Below, in pieces: positions 28,395 to 37,794 of a DNA stretch of 64,000 nucleotides. This stretch comes from Pseudomonas anguilliseptica. Lineage in GTDB: Bacteria > Pseudomonadota > Gammaproteobacteria > Pseudomonadales > Pseudomonadaceae. The notes below the pieces were generated by a model. The model was not told the origin of the DNA. It did no database searches and worked only from the letters and a program-made list of their open reading frames with translations. Location: assembly GCF_021375795.1 (NCBI RefSeq), contig NZ_JAEIOI010000003.1, forward strand, positions 434,001-498,000. The letters are read 5' to 3'. Position 1 is the first letter of the stretch. Each line of letters opens with the position of its first letter. Made by a program: the position numbers and the translations under genes.

Positions 28395-30443
28395 GTGTCC
28401 GCCAGCAACCCGCTTCTTCAAGACTTCGATCTGCCATCCTACAGCCTGATCAAACCCGAGCATGTCGAGCCGGCCATCGAGCAGATTCTGGCCGACAACC
28501 GCGCCGCCATGAGCCACCTGCTGGAACAACAGGCCGCCGACCCAAGCTGGGACGGCCTGGTGCTGGCCCTGGATGAACTGGGCGCGCGCCTCGGCCAGGC
28601 CTGGAGCCCGGTGAGCCACCTGAACGCCGTGTGCAACAGCGCCGAGCTGCGTGCCGCCTACGAAGCCTGCCTGCCCAAGCTATCTGAGTACTGGACCGAA
28701 ATAGGCCAGAACCAGCCGCTGTTCCAGGCCTATCAGAAGCTGGCTGCAAGCCCCGCAGCCGCGGGTTTCGATGTGGCGCAGAAGACCATTCTCGAACACG
28801 CCCTGCGCGATTTCCGCCTGTCCGGTATCGACCTGCCGGCCGAGCAGCAAACGCGCTACGGCGAGATCCAGATGAAGCTCTCCGAGCTGGCCAGCAAGTT
28901 CTCCAACCAGCTGCTGGATGCCACCCAGGCCTGGACCAAGCACGTCAGCGACGAAGCTACGCTGGATGGCCTGACCGATTCGGCCAAGGCGCAGATGAAG
29001 CAAGCCGCCGAGGCCAAGGGTCTGGATGGCTGGTTGATCAGCCTGGAGTTCCCCAGCTATTTCGCGGTGATGACCTACGCCAACGACCGCGCGCTGCGCG
29101 AAGAGGTGTATGCCGCCTACTGCACCCGCGCATCCGACCAGGGGCCAAATGCCGGCAAGAACGACAACGGCCCGGTGATGAATGAAATCCTCGCCCTGCG
29201 CCAGGAACTGGCCAAGCTGCTGGGCTTCGGCAATTACGCCGAACTGAGCCTGGCCAGCAAGATGGCCGAGAGCAACGAGCAGGTGCTGAGCTTCTTGCGT
29301 GACCTCGGCATGCGCGGCAAACCCTTCGCCGAGCAGGATCTGCGTGAGTTGCAAGCCTTCGCCAGTGAGCAGGGCTGCAACGAGCTGCAAAGCTGGGACG
29401 TCGGCTACTACAGCGAGAAACTGCGCGAGCAGCGCTACAGCATTTCCCAGGAAATCCTGCGTGCCTACTTCCCCATCGACAAGGTGCTGACCGGCCTGTT
29501 CGCCATCGTCGAGAAACTCTACGGCATCCAGATCAAGGAATTGACTGGCTTCGACACCTGGCACCCGGATGTGCGCCTGTTTGAAATCACCGAGAACGGC
29601 CAGCACGTCGGGCGCTTCTTCTTCGACCTCTACGCCCGCGCCAACAAGCGCGGCGGCGCCTGGATGGACGGTGCGCGCGACAAACGCCGCAGCGCCGATG
29701 GCACGCTGATCAGCCCGGTGGCCAATCTGGTGTGCAACTTCACCCCTGCCGTCGGCAACAAGCCGGCGCTGCTGACCCACGATGAAGTCACCACCCTGTT
29801 CCACGAGTTCGGCCACGGCCTGCATCACCTGCTGACCCGCGTCGAACATGCCGGCGCGTCCGGGATCAACGGCGTGGCCTGGGACGCCGTCGAACTGCCG
29901 AGCCAGTTTATGGAGAACTGGTGCTGGGAGCCCGAGGGCCTGGCGCTGATCTCCGGCCATTTTGAGACCGGCGAGCCGCTGCCGCAGGACCTGCTGGACA
30001 AGATGCTGGCGGCGAAGAACTTCCAGTCCGGGCTGATGATGGTGCGGCAGATCGAGTTCAGCCTGTTCGACTTCGAACTGCACGCCACCCACGGCGATGG
30101 CCGCAGCGTGCTGGACGTGCTCGAAGGCATCCGCGAGGAAGTCTCGGTGTTGCGTCCGCCGGCCTACAACCGCTTCCCCAACAGCTTCGCGCACATTTTC
30201 GCCGGCGGTTACGCGGCCGGTTACTACAGCTACAAGTGGGCCGAAGTGCTGAGCGCCGATGCCTTCTCCAAATTCGAGGAAGAAGGCGTGTTCAACAGCG
30301 CCACCGGGCAAGCCTTCCGCGAGGCGATCCTGGCGCGCGGCGGCTCGCAGGCACCGATGGTGCTGTTCGTCGATTTCCGTGGCCGCGAACCGTCCATCGA
30401 CGCCCTGCTGCGCCACCTCGGCTTGAGCCAGGAGGCCGCATGA
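28395..30443 (+). CDS. prlC: oligopeptidase A
   Basis: 682 residues, matching the 680 or so of E. coli PrlC. M3 zinc metallopeptidase with HEFGH in TLFHEFGHGLHHLLTR and the downstream glutamate in the segment ELPSQFMENWCWEPEGL. It degrades signal peptides and short peptides in the cytosol. GTG at 28395 (MSASNPLLQDFDLPSY) was preferred because AAAGGTG lies just upstream and the length then fits the family; ATGs at 28314 and 28365 give unusual extensions. It overlaps the next gene by 4 nt (ATGA). Confidence 0.94.
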   Translation: MSASNPLLQDFDLPSYSLIKPEHVEPAIEQILADNRAAMSHLLEQQAADPSWDGLVLALDELGARLGQAWSPVSHLNAVCNSAELRAAYEACLPKLSEYWTEIGQNQPLFQAYQKLAASPAAAGFDVAQKTILEHALRDFRLSGIDLPAEQQTRYGEIQMKLSELASKFSNQLLDATQAWTKHVSDEATLDGLTDSAKAQMKQAAEAKGLDGWLISLEFPSYFAVMTYANDRALREEVYAAYCTRASDQGPNAGKNDNGPVMNEILALRQELAKLLGFGNYAELSLASKMAESNEQVLSFLRDLGMRGKPFAEQDLRELQAFASEQGCNELQSWDVGYYSEKLREQRYSISQEILRAYFPIDKVLTGLFAIVEKLYGIQIKELTGFDTWHPDVRLFEITENGQHVGRFFFDLYARANKRGGAWMDGARDKRRSADGTLISPVANLVCNFTPAVGNKPALLTHDEVTTLFHEFGHGLHHLLTRVEHAGASGINGVAWDAVELPSQFMENWCWEPEGLALISGHFETGEPLPQDLLDKMLAAKNFQSGLMMVRQIEFSLFDFELHATHGDGRSVLDVLEGIREEVSVLRPPAYNRFPNSFAHIFAGGYAAGYYSYKWAEVLSADAFSKFEEEGVFNSATGQAFREAILARGGSQAPMVLFVDFRGREPSIDALLRHLGLSQEAA

Positions 30444-30706
30444 CAGAGACCACTGCCAAACGCTTTATCGCCGGAGCGGTCTGCCCGGCGTGCAGCGAAA
30501 TGGACAAGATCCAGATGTGGAACGTGGACGGCGTGCCACACCGCGAATGCATCGGCTGCGGTTACGCCGACACCCTGGATGAGCGCGGCAACTCGGTGCC
30601 GCGTGAACTGCCCACGCGGGTCAATACCAGCGCACTAAAACCCAAGGCGGCCGACCCCAAGGTGCAAGCAGTGCAGTTCTTCCCCAACCCCAAGCTGAAA
30701 AAATGA
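30440..30706 (+). CDS. YheV-like zinc-ribbon protein
   Basis: 88 residues. Two CxxC knuckles (VCPACSEMDK and ECIGCGYADT) make a zinc ribbon, followed by a basic tail ending PNPKLKK. It matches the YheV family of putative metal-ribbon proteins. Start overlaps the prlC stop as ATGA, with GGAGG inside the end of prlC, so both are co-translated. The role is unknown, though coupling suggests a link with peptide turnover. Confidence 0.88.
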   Translation: MTETTAKRFIAGAVCPACSEMDKIQMWNVDGVPHRECIGCGYADTLDERGNSVPRELPTRVNTSALKPKAADPKVQAVQFFPNPKLKK

Positions 30707-30764
30707 CCGGGAGTCATTGTTAACGTCTCGCAGGATAATTCGCGCGATCGACCAAGGAGGGGGC

Positions 30765-31541
30765 ATGTGGCATCTGGTCTGCGGTGATGCAGCCGTTGAA
30801 GGGGTGCGTTTCGTTCTGGGAGAAGACACAGCGGACTGCACCTTGCGGGTCATGCGTGACGACCTCGCCGTAGGCCCGTTGCAGGATATCGATAGCCCGC
30901 CGTGCGCCGCCCGCAGCGCTTACTGGCAGGGCGTCTGGCCACAATCGATGCAACCCGTGCCGGATTTCGACGCGGAACTGCAAGCCGATGCCCACTGGCT
31001 AAGCACCCTGAGCAGCGGCCAGCGTGGCGTGACGGTCTGGCACGGCGACAGCTGTTCCGAGCAGTTGCTGCTGGCCCGCGTGGCACAGGCTCTGGCCGGC
31101 TCAACCATAGAGTTGTGGGAAGTCGCCTGCGGCAACCCGCAGCTGCCGCCACGCCGCGCCGTCTCGCTGTGCCAGCCGCAGCAACTGCAGGAACTCTATG
31201 CACAACGGCAACTGCTCGGCGCATCACGGCGTAGCGAACTGGCGGCGCACTGGCAACAGGCGCAGCAGCACAACGCCGCCATCCGTATCTGGCATGCCGG
31301 GCGTTTCAAACACCATGAACATGCGCTGGTCGATGATCCCTTGCTGCAGTACTGCAGCGAGCAATGGCAGCCATTGGCACGGGTCATGGCCGAGGTGATG
31401 GCGCAAAGCAAAGGTTTCTTCCCCACCGACGCCTTCCTGCACTGGCGCGCCCGTGAGCTGGCATTGGCCGGGCAGCTGCAACTGGCCCAGCCGCTGACCA
31501 CTGCCTACAGCGAACAACAGGTACGCCGGCTCAGGGCGTAG
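30765..31541 (+). CDS. DUF1835-type protein
   Basis: 258 residues, start fixed by the strong AAGGAGG before the ATG at 30765. The opening MWHLVCGDAAVEGVRFVLGEDTADCTLRVMRDDLAVGPL is the DUF1835 pattern, and the C-terminal 90 residues resemble the partner DUF3658. No signal peptide or membrane helix. Function unknown. Its end overlaps the converging binding-protein gene by 11 bp (31531-31541). Confidence 0.83.
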   Translation: MWHLVCGDAAVEGVRFVLGEDTADCTLRVMRDDLAVGPLQDIDSPPCAARSAYWQGVWPQSMQPVPDFDAELQADAHWLSTLSSGQRGVTVWHGDSCSEQLLLARVAQALAGSTIELWEVACGNPQLPPRRAVSLCQPQQLQELYAQRQLLGASRRSELAAHWQQAQQHNAAIRIWHAGRFKHHEHALVDDPLLQYCSEQWQPLARVMAEVMAQSKGFFPTDAFLHWRARELALAGQLQLAQPLTTAYSEQQVRRLRA

Positions 31542-32295
31542 CCTGCTCAACCTGTTGCAGGTAACGCTCCAGCAGGCGCTGGTAGTCACCGTTGGCGCGC
31601 AGTTGCGCCAGGCCCTGATTGAACTGCGCGATGATCACCGCCGCCTGCGGATGGCTACGCGGCACGATCAAATGCAGGGTACTGCTGCTGATCGCACTCT
31701 CAGAACGGCGAAACTGTTCGACCGGCACGCCCGTCAGGCGCAACGCGGTTTCCCCCAGGCGACGATCGGAGATAAAGAAATCATCGCGCTCCATCAGCAA
31801 TAAGAGCGCGCATTCATTCAGCCCCGTCGGGGAATGCCGAACCAGTTGCCCGTCATCGAGCAACTGTTGAATCACCGGCGGCGGTTGCCAGCCCAGCGGG
31901 TAGCACAACCGCCGCCCCTGCATGCTAGGCACATCGGTCAGCTCAATCACTTCACCCGCACGGCTGAAAATATGCTGTTCTGCCGTAAACAGCGGCTCCG
32001 AGTAGAGAAACGCCTCTTCACGCTGCGGGGTGCGCACATAGGGAAAGGTGGCGTCGTAATCGCCGCGCAGGGTCTTCAGGTAACCACGGTTCCAGGGCTG
32101 CCAATCCAGGCTGCTGGGGAGCTGGGCGTACTGAAAGGCCCCACGCACCACCTGGGTCAACATGCCACCAGCTGGCAGCGCCTTGCCGGTAAAAGGGGCG
32201 TAATCATCGCCAGTGACCAGCCGCACAGGCTCCGCCAGCGTGCTGGTGCAAAGCAGCAGGCTCAGGAAAAGAGAAGTAAGTATGCGTGCAGGCAT
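31531..32295 (-). CDS. periplasmic substrate-binding protein, amino-acid ABC type (SBP_bac_3)
   Basis: 254 residues. Signal peptide cut near TLA-EP (about residue 21), followed by VRLVTGDDYAPFTGKALPAGGMLTQVV, the opening of family 3 solute-binding proteins. No permease genes adjoin it. Such orphan single-domain proteins are common in Pseudomonas, and their ligands are mostly unknown. The ATG at 32295 has AAGGTCAGG upstream; the frame extends to 32382 without signal-peptide character. Confidence 0.85.
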   Translation of the reverse strand: MPARILTSLFLSLLLCTSTLAEPVRLVTGDDYAPFTGKALPAGGMLTQVVRGAFQYAQLPSSLDWQPWNRGYLKTLRGDYDATFPYVRTPQREEAFLYSEPLFTAEQHIFSRAGEVIELTDVPSMQGRRLCYPLGWQPPPVIQQLLDDGQLVRHSPTGLNECALLLLMERDDFFISDRRLGETALRLTGVPVEQFRRSESAISSSTLHLIVPRSHPQAAVIIAQFNQGLAQLRANGDYQRLLERYLQQVEQATP

Positions 32296-32374
32296 CAACC
32301 TGACCTTAGCGCGGGCGCGCAATGCAAAACAGCCATGACCCTGAATTCCAGTGTAGGCGGCAGGATACGCATAA

Positions 32375-34234
32375 CTAGTCAAATAACCCTAACTGACCAT
32401 TGGTCGCATGGGGAGCCTCGGCATGGACAACCGCAGGTGCGTTGGCCAACCGCTCAGCCAAGCCCGCCGCGCGCTCGGCGCGGGTGGCCACGGCTTCACC
32501 GAGGCGGGCGGGCAATGCCCAGATTTCCACCTTGTGTTTGGCGCGGGTGATGCCGGTGTAGAACAGGCTACGGCTGAGCAAGGGGCTGGGCAGTTCGGGC
32601 AGCACCAGCAGCACTTCGCTGAATTCCGAGCCCTGGCTTTTATGCACGGTCATGGCGAAAGCGCTGTCGTGGCTGGGCAGACGGGCCGGGGCGAAGGGAC
32701 GATAGCCTTCTTCACCCTCAAAGAACACTCGCAGGCCGTACTCAGTGTGCAGGCAGATGCCGATATCGCCGTTGAACAGACCCAGGGCGTAGTCGTTCTG
32801 CCGCACCATGATCGGCCGCCCGACATACCAGCGTTCGCGGCTAGGCACCTGGCTGCGGCGCTTGATTCGCGCCTCCAGGGCTTCGTTGATGCCGGCCACG
32901 CCCCAGGCCCCTTCGCGCTGGGCGCAGAGTGCGCGGAAGATGTTGAACGCGGCGAAAGCCGCTGCAGGGTCGGCGCTTTTGGCGGCGCTGATATAGGGTT
33001 CATAGCCTTGATCCAGACGCTCCAGCAGATCATTGGGCGTCGGCGCGGCATTCCAGGCCAGGTCGGAGCGGTCCTCCTTGAGCAGGTTCAGCGTGCCGCT
33101 GACATCGCCGCCGTTAATGCGCCGCGCCAGTTCACCGATGCCGCTGTCGCCGGCAAAACGGTGGCTGTGGGTCAGCAGCACCACGGCGTCGCCGAGTTGC
33201 GAGCTGGGTTGGCTGACCGGCACCTGCTGGCCGGTGATGCGTTGCAGCTCGTTCGCCGCCTGAGCATCAAAGCCACGGCCCTCGCAGAGTTCGGCAAACA
33301 CTGCGCCGGCTTCCACAGCGCAGAGCTGGTCTTTGTCGCCGAGCAGGATCAGTCGCGCAGTGGGCGGCAGGGCATCGAGCAGTTTGGCCATCAGCGCCAG
33401 ATCGACCATCGAGGCCTCGTCCACCACCAGCACATCCAGGGCCAGCGGGTTGCCCGCGTGATGGCGTACCTGGGGACTGTCGCCGCGGCTGCCAAGCAGG
33501 CGGTGCAGAGTGCGCGCCTCATCCGGCAACGCGGCCTTGATCGCCTCGCTGACCGGCAGCTCGGCCTTGGCATTGCGGATCGCTTCAGCCATGCGCGCCG
33601 CCGCTTTACCGGTGGGTGCGGCCAGGCCGATGGCCAGCGGAGCGCCGCCCGGATGTTCGCAGCCAGGCTGCTCCAGCAGCGCAGCCAGTAGACGCACCAC
33701 AGTGGTGGTTTTGCCGGTGCCGGGGCCGCCGGAGATCACCGCCAGTTTGCGCCGCACCGCTTGCGCAGCGGCCAGACGCTGCCAGTCGGGTTGTTGTTGC
33801 CCCGCCTGTGATAAAGAGTTGAACGCAAATAGCCGGGTCAGGCTTTCACTGAGCAGGGCTTCATCCACCTCGGGCAAATCGGCGGCGCGTTGCAACAACT
33901 GCTCGGCCAACTGGCGCTCATAGGCCTGATACCGCGCCAGGTAGAGGCGGCCATGCTCGAGAATCAGCGGGGTGAAATCACCGTCGCCACCCACCAGGGA
34001 CGATGCTTCCAGCTGCGCCTGCCACTCGGCCAGCGGCGGCAAACTGAAGCCGTGGTCGGGCCAGGGCCGCTGCCCGGCCAGACGCGCCAACGGCAAACAC
34101 ACATCACCCTTGTCCAAGGCCATGCACAGCAATGCCGCCGAGACCAACACCATCGGCGACGCCTGCGGATCAAGGCGCTGCAGGCTGTCGACCAGGGCGC
34201 GTTCCAGCGGGCCGAGGGGCAGATCGTTAAGCAT
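32375..34234 (-). CDS. recD: exodeoxyribonuclease V alpha subunit RecD
   Basis: 619 residues, SF1B helicase. Walker A is in AVISGGPGTGKTTTVV, the Walker B-like segment is DVLVVDEASMVDLALM, and the C-terminal motif FAMTVHKSQGSEFSEVLLVLP is conserved. It is the fast 5'-3' motor of RecBCD. The first codons read GTG ATG; the ATG at 34234 lies six bases after GGAGGG, the better spacing. It overlaps the recB stop. The gene order recC-recB-recD on one strand is a tight three-gene operon. Confidence 0.95.
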   Translation of the reverse strand: MLNDLPLGPLERALVDSLQRLDPQASPMVLVSAALLCMALDKGDVCLPLARLAGQRPWPDHGFSLPPLAEWQAQLEASSLVGGDGDFTPLILEHGRLYLARYQAYERQLAEQLLQRAADLPEVDEALLSESLTRLFAFNSLSQAGQQQPDWQRLAAAQAVRRKLAVISGGPGTGKTTTVVRLLAALLEQPGCEHPGGAPLAIGLAAPTGKAAARMAEAIRNAKAELPVSEAIKAALPDEARTLHRLLGSRGDSPQVRHHAGNPLALDVLVVDEASMVDLALMAKLLDALPPTARLILLGDKDQLCAVEAGAVFAELCEGRGFDAQAANELQRITGQQVPVSQPSSQLGDAVVLLTHSHRFAGDSGIGELARRINGGDVSGTLNLLKEDRSDLAWNAAPTPNDLLERLDQGYEPYISAAKSADPAAAFAAFNIFRALCAQREGAWGVAGINEALEARIKRRSQVPSRERWYVGRPIMVRQNDYALGLFNGDIGICLHTEYGLRVFFEGEEGYRPFAPARLPSHDSAFAMTVHKSQGSEFSEVLLVLPELPSPLLSRSLFYTGITRAKHKVEIWALPARLGEAVATRAERAAGLAERLANAPAVVHAEAPHATNGQLGLFD

Positions 34235-37200
34235 CACGCGCCCTCCGCAAACAGATTATCCAATGCATCCAAAAGCCCATCGCTGGGCCGTGAGAAATAC
34301 ACCCCGGCGCTCGGCATGCCGCGCAGAAACAGGTAATACGCGCCGCCCAGCTGCTCATTCTTGAAATCGTCCAGACGCTGCCGCAGGAAGCGTCTCAGCG
34401 CGACCAGGTAGATCAGGTATTGCAGGTAGTAATGCTCGGCGGCCAGGGCTTGCAGCAGGCGTTCGCCGCCGTAGTAGCTGGTGTCCGGCCCGAGCCAGTT
34501 GGACTTGTAATCGGCGATGTACCAGCGCCCATCGTGCTCGAAAGTCAGGTCGATAAAACCCTTGAGAAAGCCCTTGAGGCTGTCGAATTCCAGCCGCGCC
34601 GCTGCCTCGCGCATCGGTGCCGCCAGGCCATGGGCCGGGTCGCAAAGAATCGCGCGCAGGCGTTGCACATCTAGTCCGGCCAGGGGAAAGGTAAAGCCCA
34701 GTTCGGGCAAGCGGCGCGTCGGATTCAGACCGGCGAGGGTCAGACCCTGGCCATCCAGATCAGCGTCGATCACCTGTTGCAGATGATCAAGCGCCACGGC
34801 CTGCCAGTCGCTGCTGATGCCGTGGCCGCTTAGCCCCGGCTCAATCAGCTCAATCAGCGCGCCTTTGCGGCGCGCCCAGTCTTCGAGGATGGCGTGCAGG
34901 CAGGTACCGGCCCGCGCGCCACGGGGGAAGGCGAAGAAGCCCGTGCCCGGATCGCTGGCATCGGGTAGCACCAGGCCATCGCGGTCCGGGGCTTCCATAT
35001 GCATACCGGCGGCCAACCCGGAGAAGCTGCCGATGCGCCAGGCGCTGTGCAGGCTGCGTTGCAAGGTGGCGAGTTGCTGCGGGGCCGGAGCGCGTTGCTC
35101 GCCGGCGGCACTGGCTTCGCTTTCACGCAGCGGCTGGATAACCATCTGGCCCTTGCTGCTGGCGATCAGCTTTTCGATTTCGGCCCGCAGCCCTTGCGGA
35201 CTCAGGCTTTGCAGATGGCCGGCCAGCTCGCTCAGGGCATCTTCACCCGATAACGCGCGGCCGTGCAGTAGCCAGGCCAGGGCGCTGCTGTGCAGGCCGC
35301 TGTCGCCGAGGGTGCCGTCCTTTTTCGGTTTGCAGTCCACCGGCCCCCAGTGTAACCACAGGCGATCCCGCGCACGGGTCAGGGCCACATAGGTCAGGCG
35401 CAGTTTTTCGGCGAAGCGTTCGTGGCGGGCGCGCTCGCGGTGCACGTCGAACTGCTCGCTGCCCAGGTCCAGCAGCGGCGTGCCGTCGTCAGCGTGGCAG
35501 CTGATGTCTTCATGCTGGCGCAGCAGTGCGCCGTCCCACAAGTAGGGGCAGAACACCAGCGGATATTCCAGGCCCTTGGAGGTGTGGATGGTGACGATCT
35601 GCACTCGCTCGGCATCGCTTTCCAAGCGCAGCAAGGCGTCTTCGCCATGGGCCTCGGCGCTGCGTTGGGCGTTGAACCAGGCGAGCAATTGCTCCAGACC
35701 GGGGCGTTGCAGGCTTTCGGTTTGCAGCAGTTCGGCCAGGTGCAGCAGGTTGGTCAGGCGGCGCTCGCCATCGACCAGGGCCAGCAGCCGCTGGGCCACG
35801 TGCTGCTCATCCAGCCAGGCGCGGAAGGCGCGCATAAAGCCCTGTTGTTGCCAGAGTTGGTGGTAGCGCTCGGCGGCTTCGCGCTCGCGGTCCCAGGCTT
35901 GGGCATCCTCGCTACAGGCGGCCAGATCGGCGGCGCTACGGCCCAGCAAACGGCTGGCCAGGGCATAACGCAACGCGCCCTCGCGGCCCGGCTCGGCATA
36001 GGCGGCGAGCACGGCGGACAGCTCATCAGCTTCCTCGCTGTGCCAGACGTTCTCCTTGCCACGGCGCACGCTGGGCACGCCACGGGCGGCCAGCTCGGCA
36101 GCCACTTCGCCGGCCTGACGGTGACTGGCGACCAGCACGGCGATATCCCCGCCTTTGAGTGGGGTGCGCGTGCCGTCTTGCTCGCCCTCTTTATTTTCAA
36201 AAAAGGCCTCGCCACGGCTGCTGGCGTTAAGCACCGCCGCAATGCGCCGCGCCGTATCCCGTGCCACCAGTGCGCCCGCTTCGCCCTTGCCCAGGTAGTC
36301 GTTATCCAGCCAGACCAGCGCCAGCGGTGCGTCGGTTTCATCCTCAACATGCGGCAATACCAACTGTGCCCGCGCCTTGCTGCTGGCCCCGACCTGCTGG
36401 TAAGCCAAGCCTTGCTCTGCAAAGGGCATGGGCCGATCGAACAGCTGATTCAGCGCGGCAATCAGCTCGGGCGTGGAACGGTGGTTGGTGGCCAGGCTGT
36501 ACTGGCGCGCAGCTTCGCTGCGCGCCTTGAGGTAGGTCGCCAGATCCGCGCCACGGAAGGCATAAATGGCCTGCTTCGGATCGCCGACAAAACACAGATC
36601 GCCGGCGTCTTGATAAATGCGATGAAACACCCGGTACTGCACCGGATCGGTGTCCTGAAACTCGTCGATCAGCGCCACCGGATACTGCGTGCGCAGGGTG
36701 CTGACCAGGTGCTCGCCGCCCTCGCTCTGCAAGGCTTGCTGCAGCTTGTTGAGCAGGTCATCGAAGGCCAGCAAGCGTTGCGCCGCCTTGCGCGCGGGCA
36801 GTTGCTCGTTGAGCTGATGAATCAGGCGTACCTGCAAGTCGATCAGGCGTTGCTCGGCCTCGGGTTGCGCGGCATCGAGGGCATCGCAGAGTTCCTGCAA
36901 GGCAGCGGCCAGTGGATTGGCCGGGGCTTCGCAGCCCTTCTTGCTGGCCTTGTTTAAGCCTTCGCGGGCCAGACGGCGATGCGCTTCGGTCTTGCTGAAC
37001 AGCGCGGCGGCGTCGCTGAAATAACCGTCCAACTCAGCCTGCCAGACGCCCAGCTTGGCTGGGTTGCACATATTGCTCTTAAAGCCATCGAAGGCTTTCA
37101 GTTGCTGCAACCAGGCCGCGCTTTCGCCCTGCCAAAGACGCTGCGCCTGCTGCCAGGCGGCGCGTAGGGCGCTCATCTCACTGCGCGTGCCCGGTTGCGG

Positions 37201-37794
37201 CTCGATGCGCAGGTACGGTTTGCCCAGGTGATTGCGCAGGCGCTGACGCAGAACCTGCGGGGTGATCTTCTGCTGCACCAGAAACGCCGCCCACTCCGGC
37301 TCGGCACTGGCCAGCTCATGCCGCCAGAGGTCGGCGAGCAGGGCGTCGATAATTTCGCGATCGTCGTGGGTCAGTTCGTTGTCGAAATCGCCACCCGCTT
37401 CAAACGCGGCGTCCTGCAAGGCCCGCTGACAGAAGCCGTGGATGGTGAAGATCGCCGCCTCGTCAAAACCGTGCACCGCCAGCAGCAGACGTCGGTGGCT
37501 GGCGGCATCCGGGTACTGGGCATGCAATTCATTAAGCAAGGCGTCGTCGCCCGGCCCCTGTTCATACACCGCCAGCAACTCGGCCAGGCGCTTGCGAATG
37601 CGCTCGCGCAGTTCGGCGGTGGCAGCTGTGGTAAAGGTCACCACCAGAATCTGGCTGACACTGAGCTGCTTCTCCAGCAACAGGCGCGCGTACAACGCGG
37701 TCAGGGTCCAGGTTTTGCCGGTGCCGGCGCTGGCTTCGATCAGCGAGCGGCCGGTGAAGCTGTCGTGCAGCAGGTTCAGGCTGGCGCTGCTCAT
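34234..37794 (-). CDS. recB: exodeoxyribonuclease V beta subunit RecB
   Basis: 1186 residues. UvrD-type helicase with Walker A in LIEASAGTGKTWTLTALYARLL (about 19-40), helicase motif VALIDEFQDTDPVQYRVF, and motif VQIVTIHTSKGLEYPLVFCP. The C-terminal nuclease domain keeps the catalytic core GFIDLTFEHDGRWYIADYKSN. It is the 3'-5' motor and the only nuclease of RecBCD, resecting double-strand breaks and loading RecA after Chi. The start overlaps the recC stop as ATGA (37791-37794). Confidence 0.96.
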   Translation of the reverse strand: MSSASLNLLHDSFTGRSLIEASAGTGKTWTLTALYARLLLEKQLSVSQILVVTFTTAATAELRERIRKRLAELLAVYEQGPGDDALLNELHAQYPDAASHRRLLLAVHGFDEAAIFTIHGFCQRALQDAAFEAGGDFDNELTHDDREIIDALLADLWRHELASAEPEWAAFLVQQKITPQVLRQRLRNHLGKPYLRIEPQPGTRSEMSALRAAWQQAQRLWQGESAAWLQQLKAFDGFKSNMCNPAKLGVWQAELDGYFSDAAALFSKTEAHRRLAREGLNKASKKGCEAPANPLAAALQELCDALDAAQPEAEQRLIDLQVRLIHQLNEQLPARKAAQRLLAFDDLLNKLQQALQSEGGEHLVSTLRTQYPVALIDEFQDTDPVQYRVFHRIYQDAGDLCFVGDPKQAIYAFRGADLATYLKARSEAARQYSLATNHRSTPELIAALNQLFDRPMPFAEQGLAYQQVGASSKARAQLVLPHVEDETDAPLALVWLDNDYLGKGEAGALVARDTARRIAAVLNASSRGEAFFENKEGEQDGTRTPLKGGDIAVLVASHRQAGEVAAELAARGVPSVRRGKENVWHSEEADELSAVLAAYAEPGREGALRYALASRLLGRSAADLAACSEDAQAWDREREAAERYHQLWQQQGFMRAFRAWLDEQHVAQRLLALVDGERRLTNLLHLAELLQTESLQRPGLEQLLAWFNAQRSAEAHGEDALLRLESDAERVQIVTIHTSKGLEYPLVFCPYLWDGALLRQHEDISCHADDGTPLLDLGSEQFDVHRERARHERFAEKLRLTYVALTRARDRLWLHWGPVDCKPKKDGTLGDSGLHSSALAWLLHGRALSGEDALSELAGHLQSLSPQGLRAEIEKLIASSKGQMVIQPLRESEASAAGEQRAPAPQQLATLQRSLHSAWRIGSFSGLAAGMHMEAPDRDGLVLPDASDPGTGFFAFPRGARAGTCLHAILEDWARRKGALIELIEPGLSGHGISSDWQAVALDHLQQVIDADLDGQGLTLAGLNPTRRLPELGFTFPLAGLDVQRLRAILCDPAHGLAAPMREAAARLEFDSLKGFLKGFIDLTFEHDGRWYIADYKSNWLGPDTSYYGGERLLQALAAEHYYLQYLIYLVALRRFLRQRLDDFKNEQLGGAYYLFLRGMPSAGVYFSRPSDGLLDALDNLFAEGA

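Noticed and set aside
28680..30416. 578-codon open frame on the minus strand
   Set aside because: Opposite strand of prlC; no credible start signal or domain.
35422..36957. 511-codon open frame on the plus strand
   Set aside because: Opposite strand of recB; compositional shadow.
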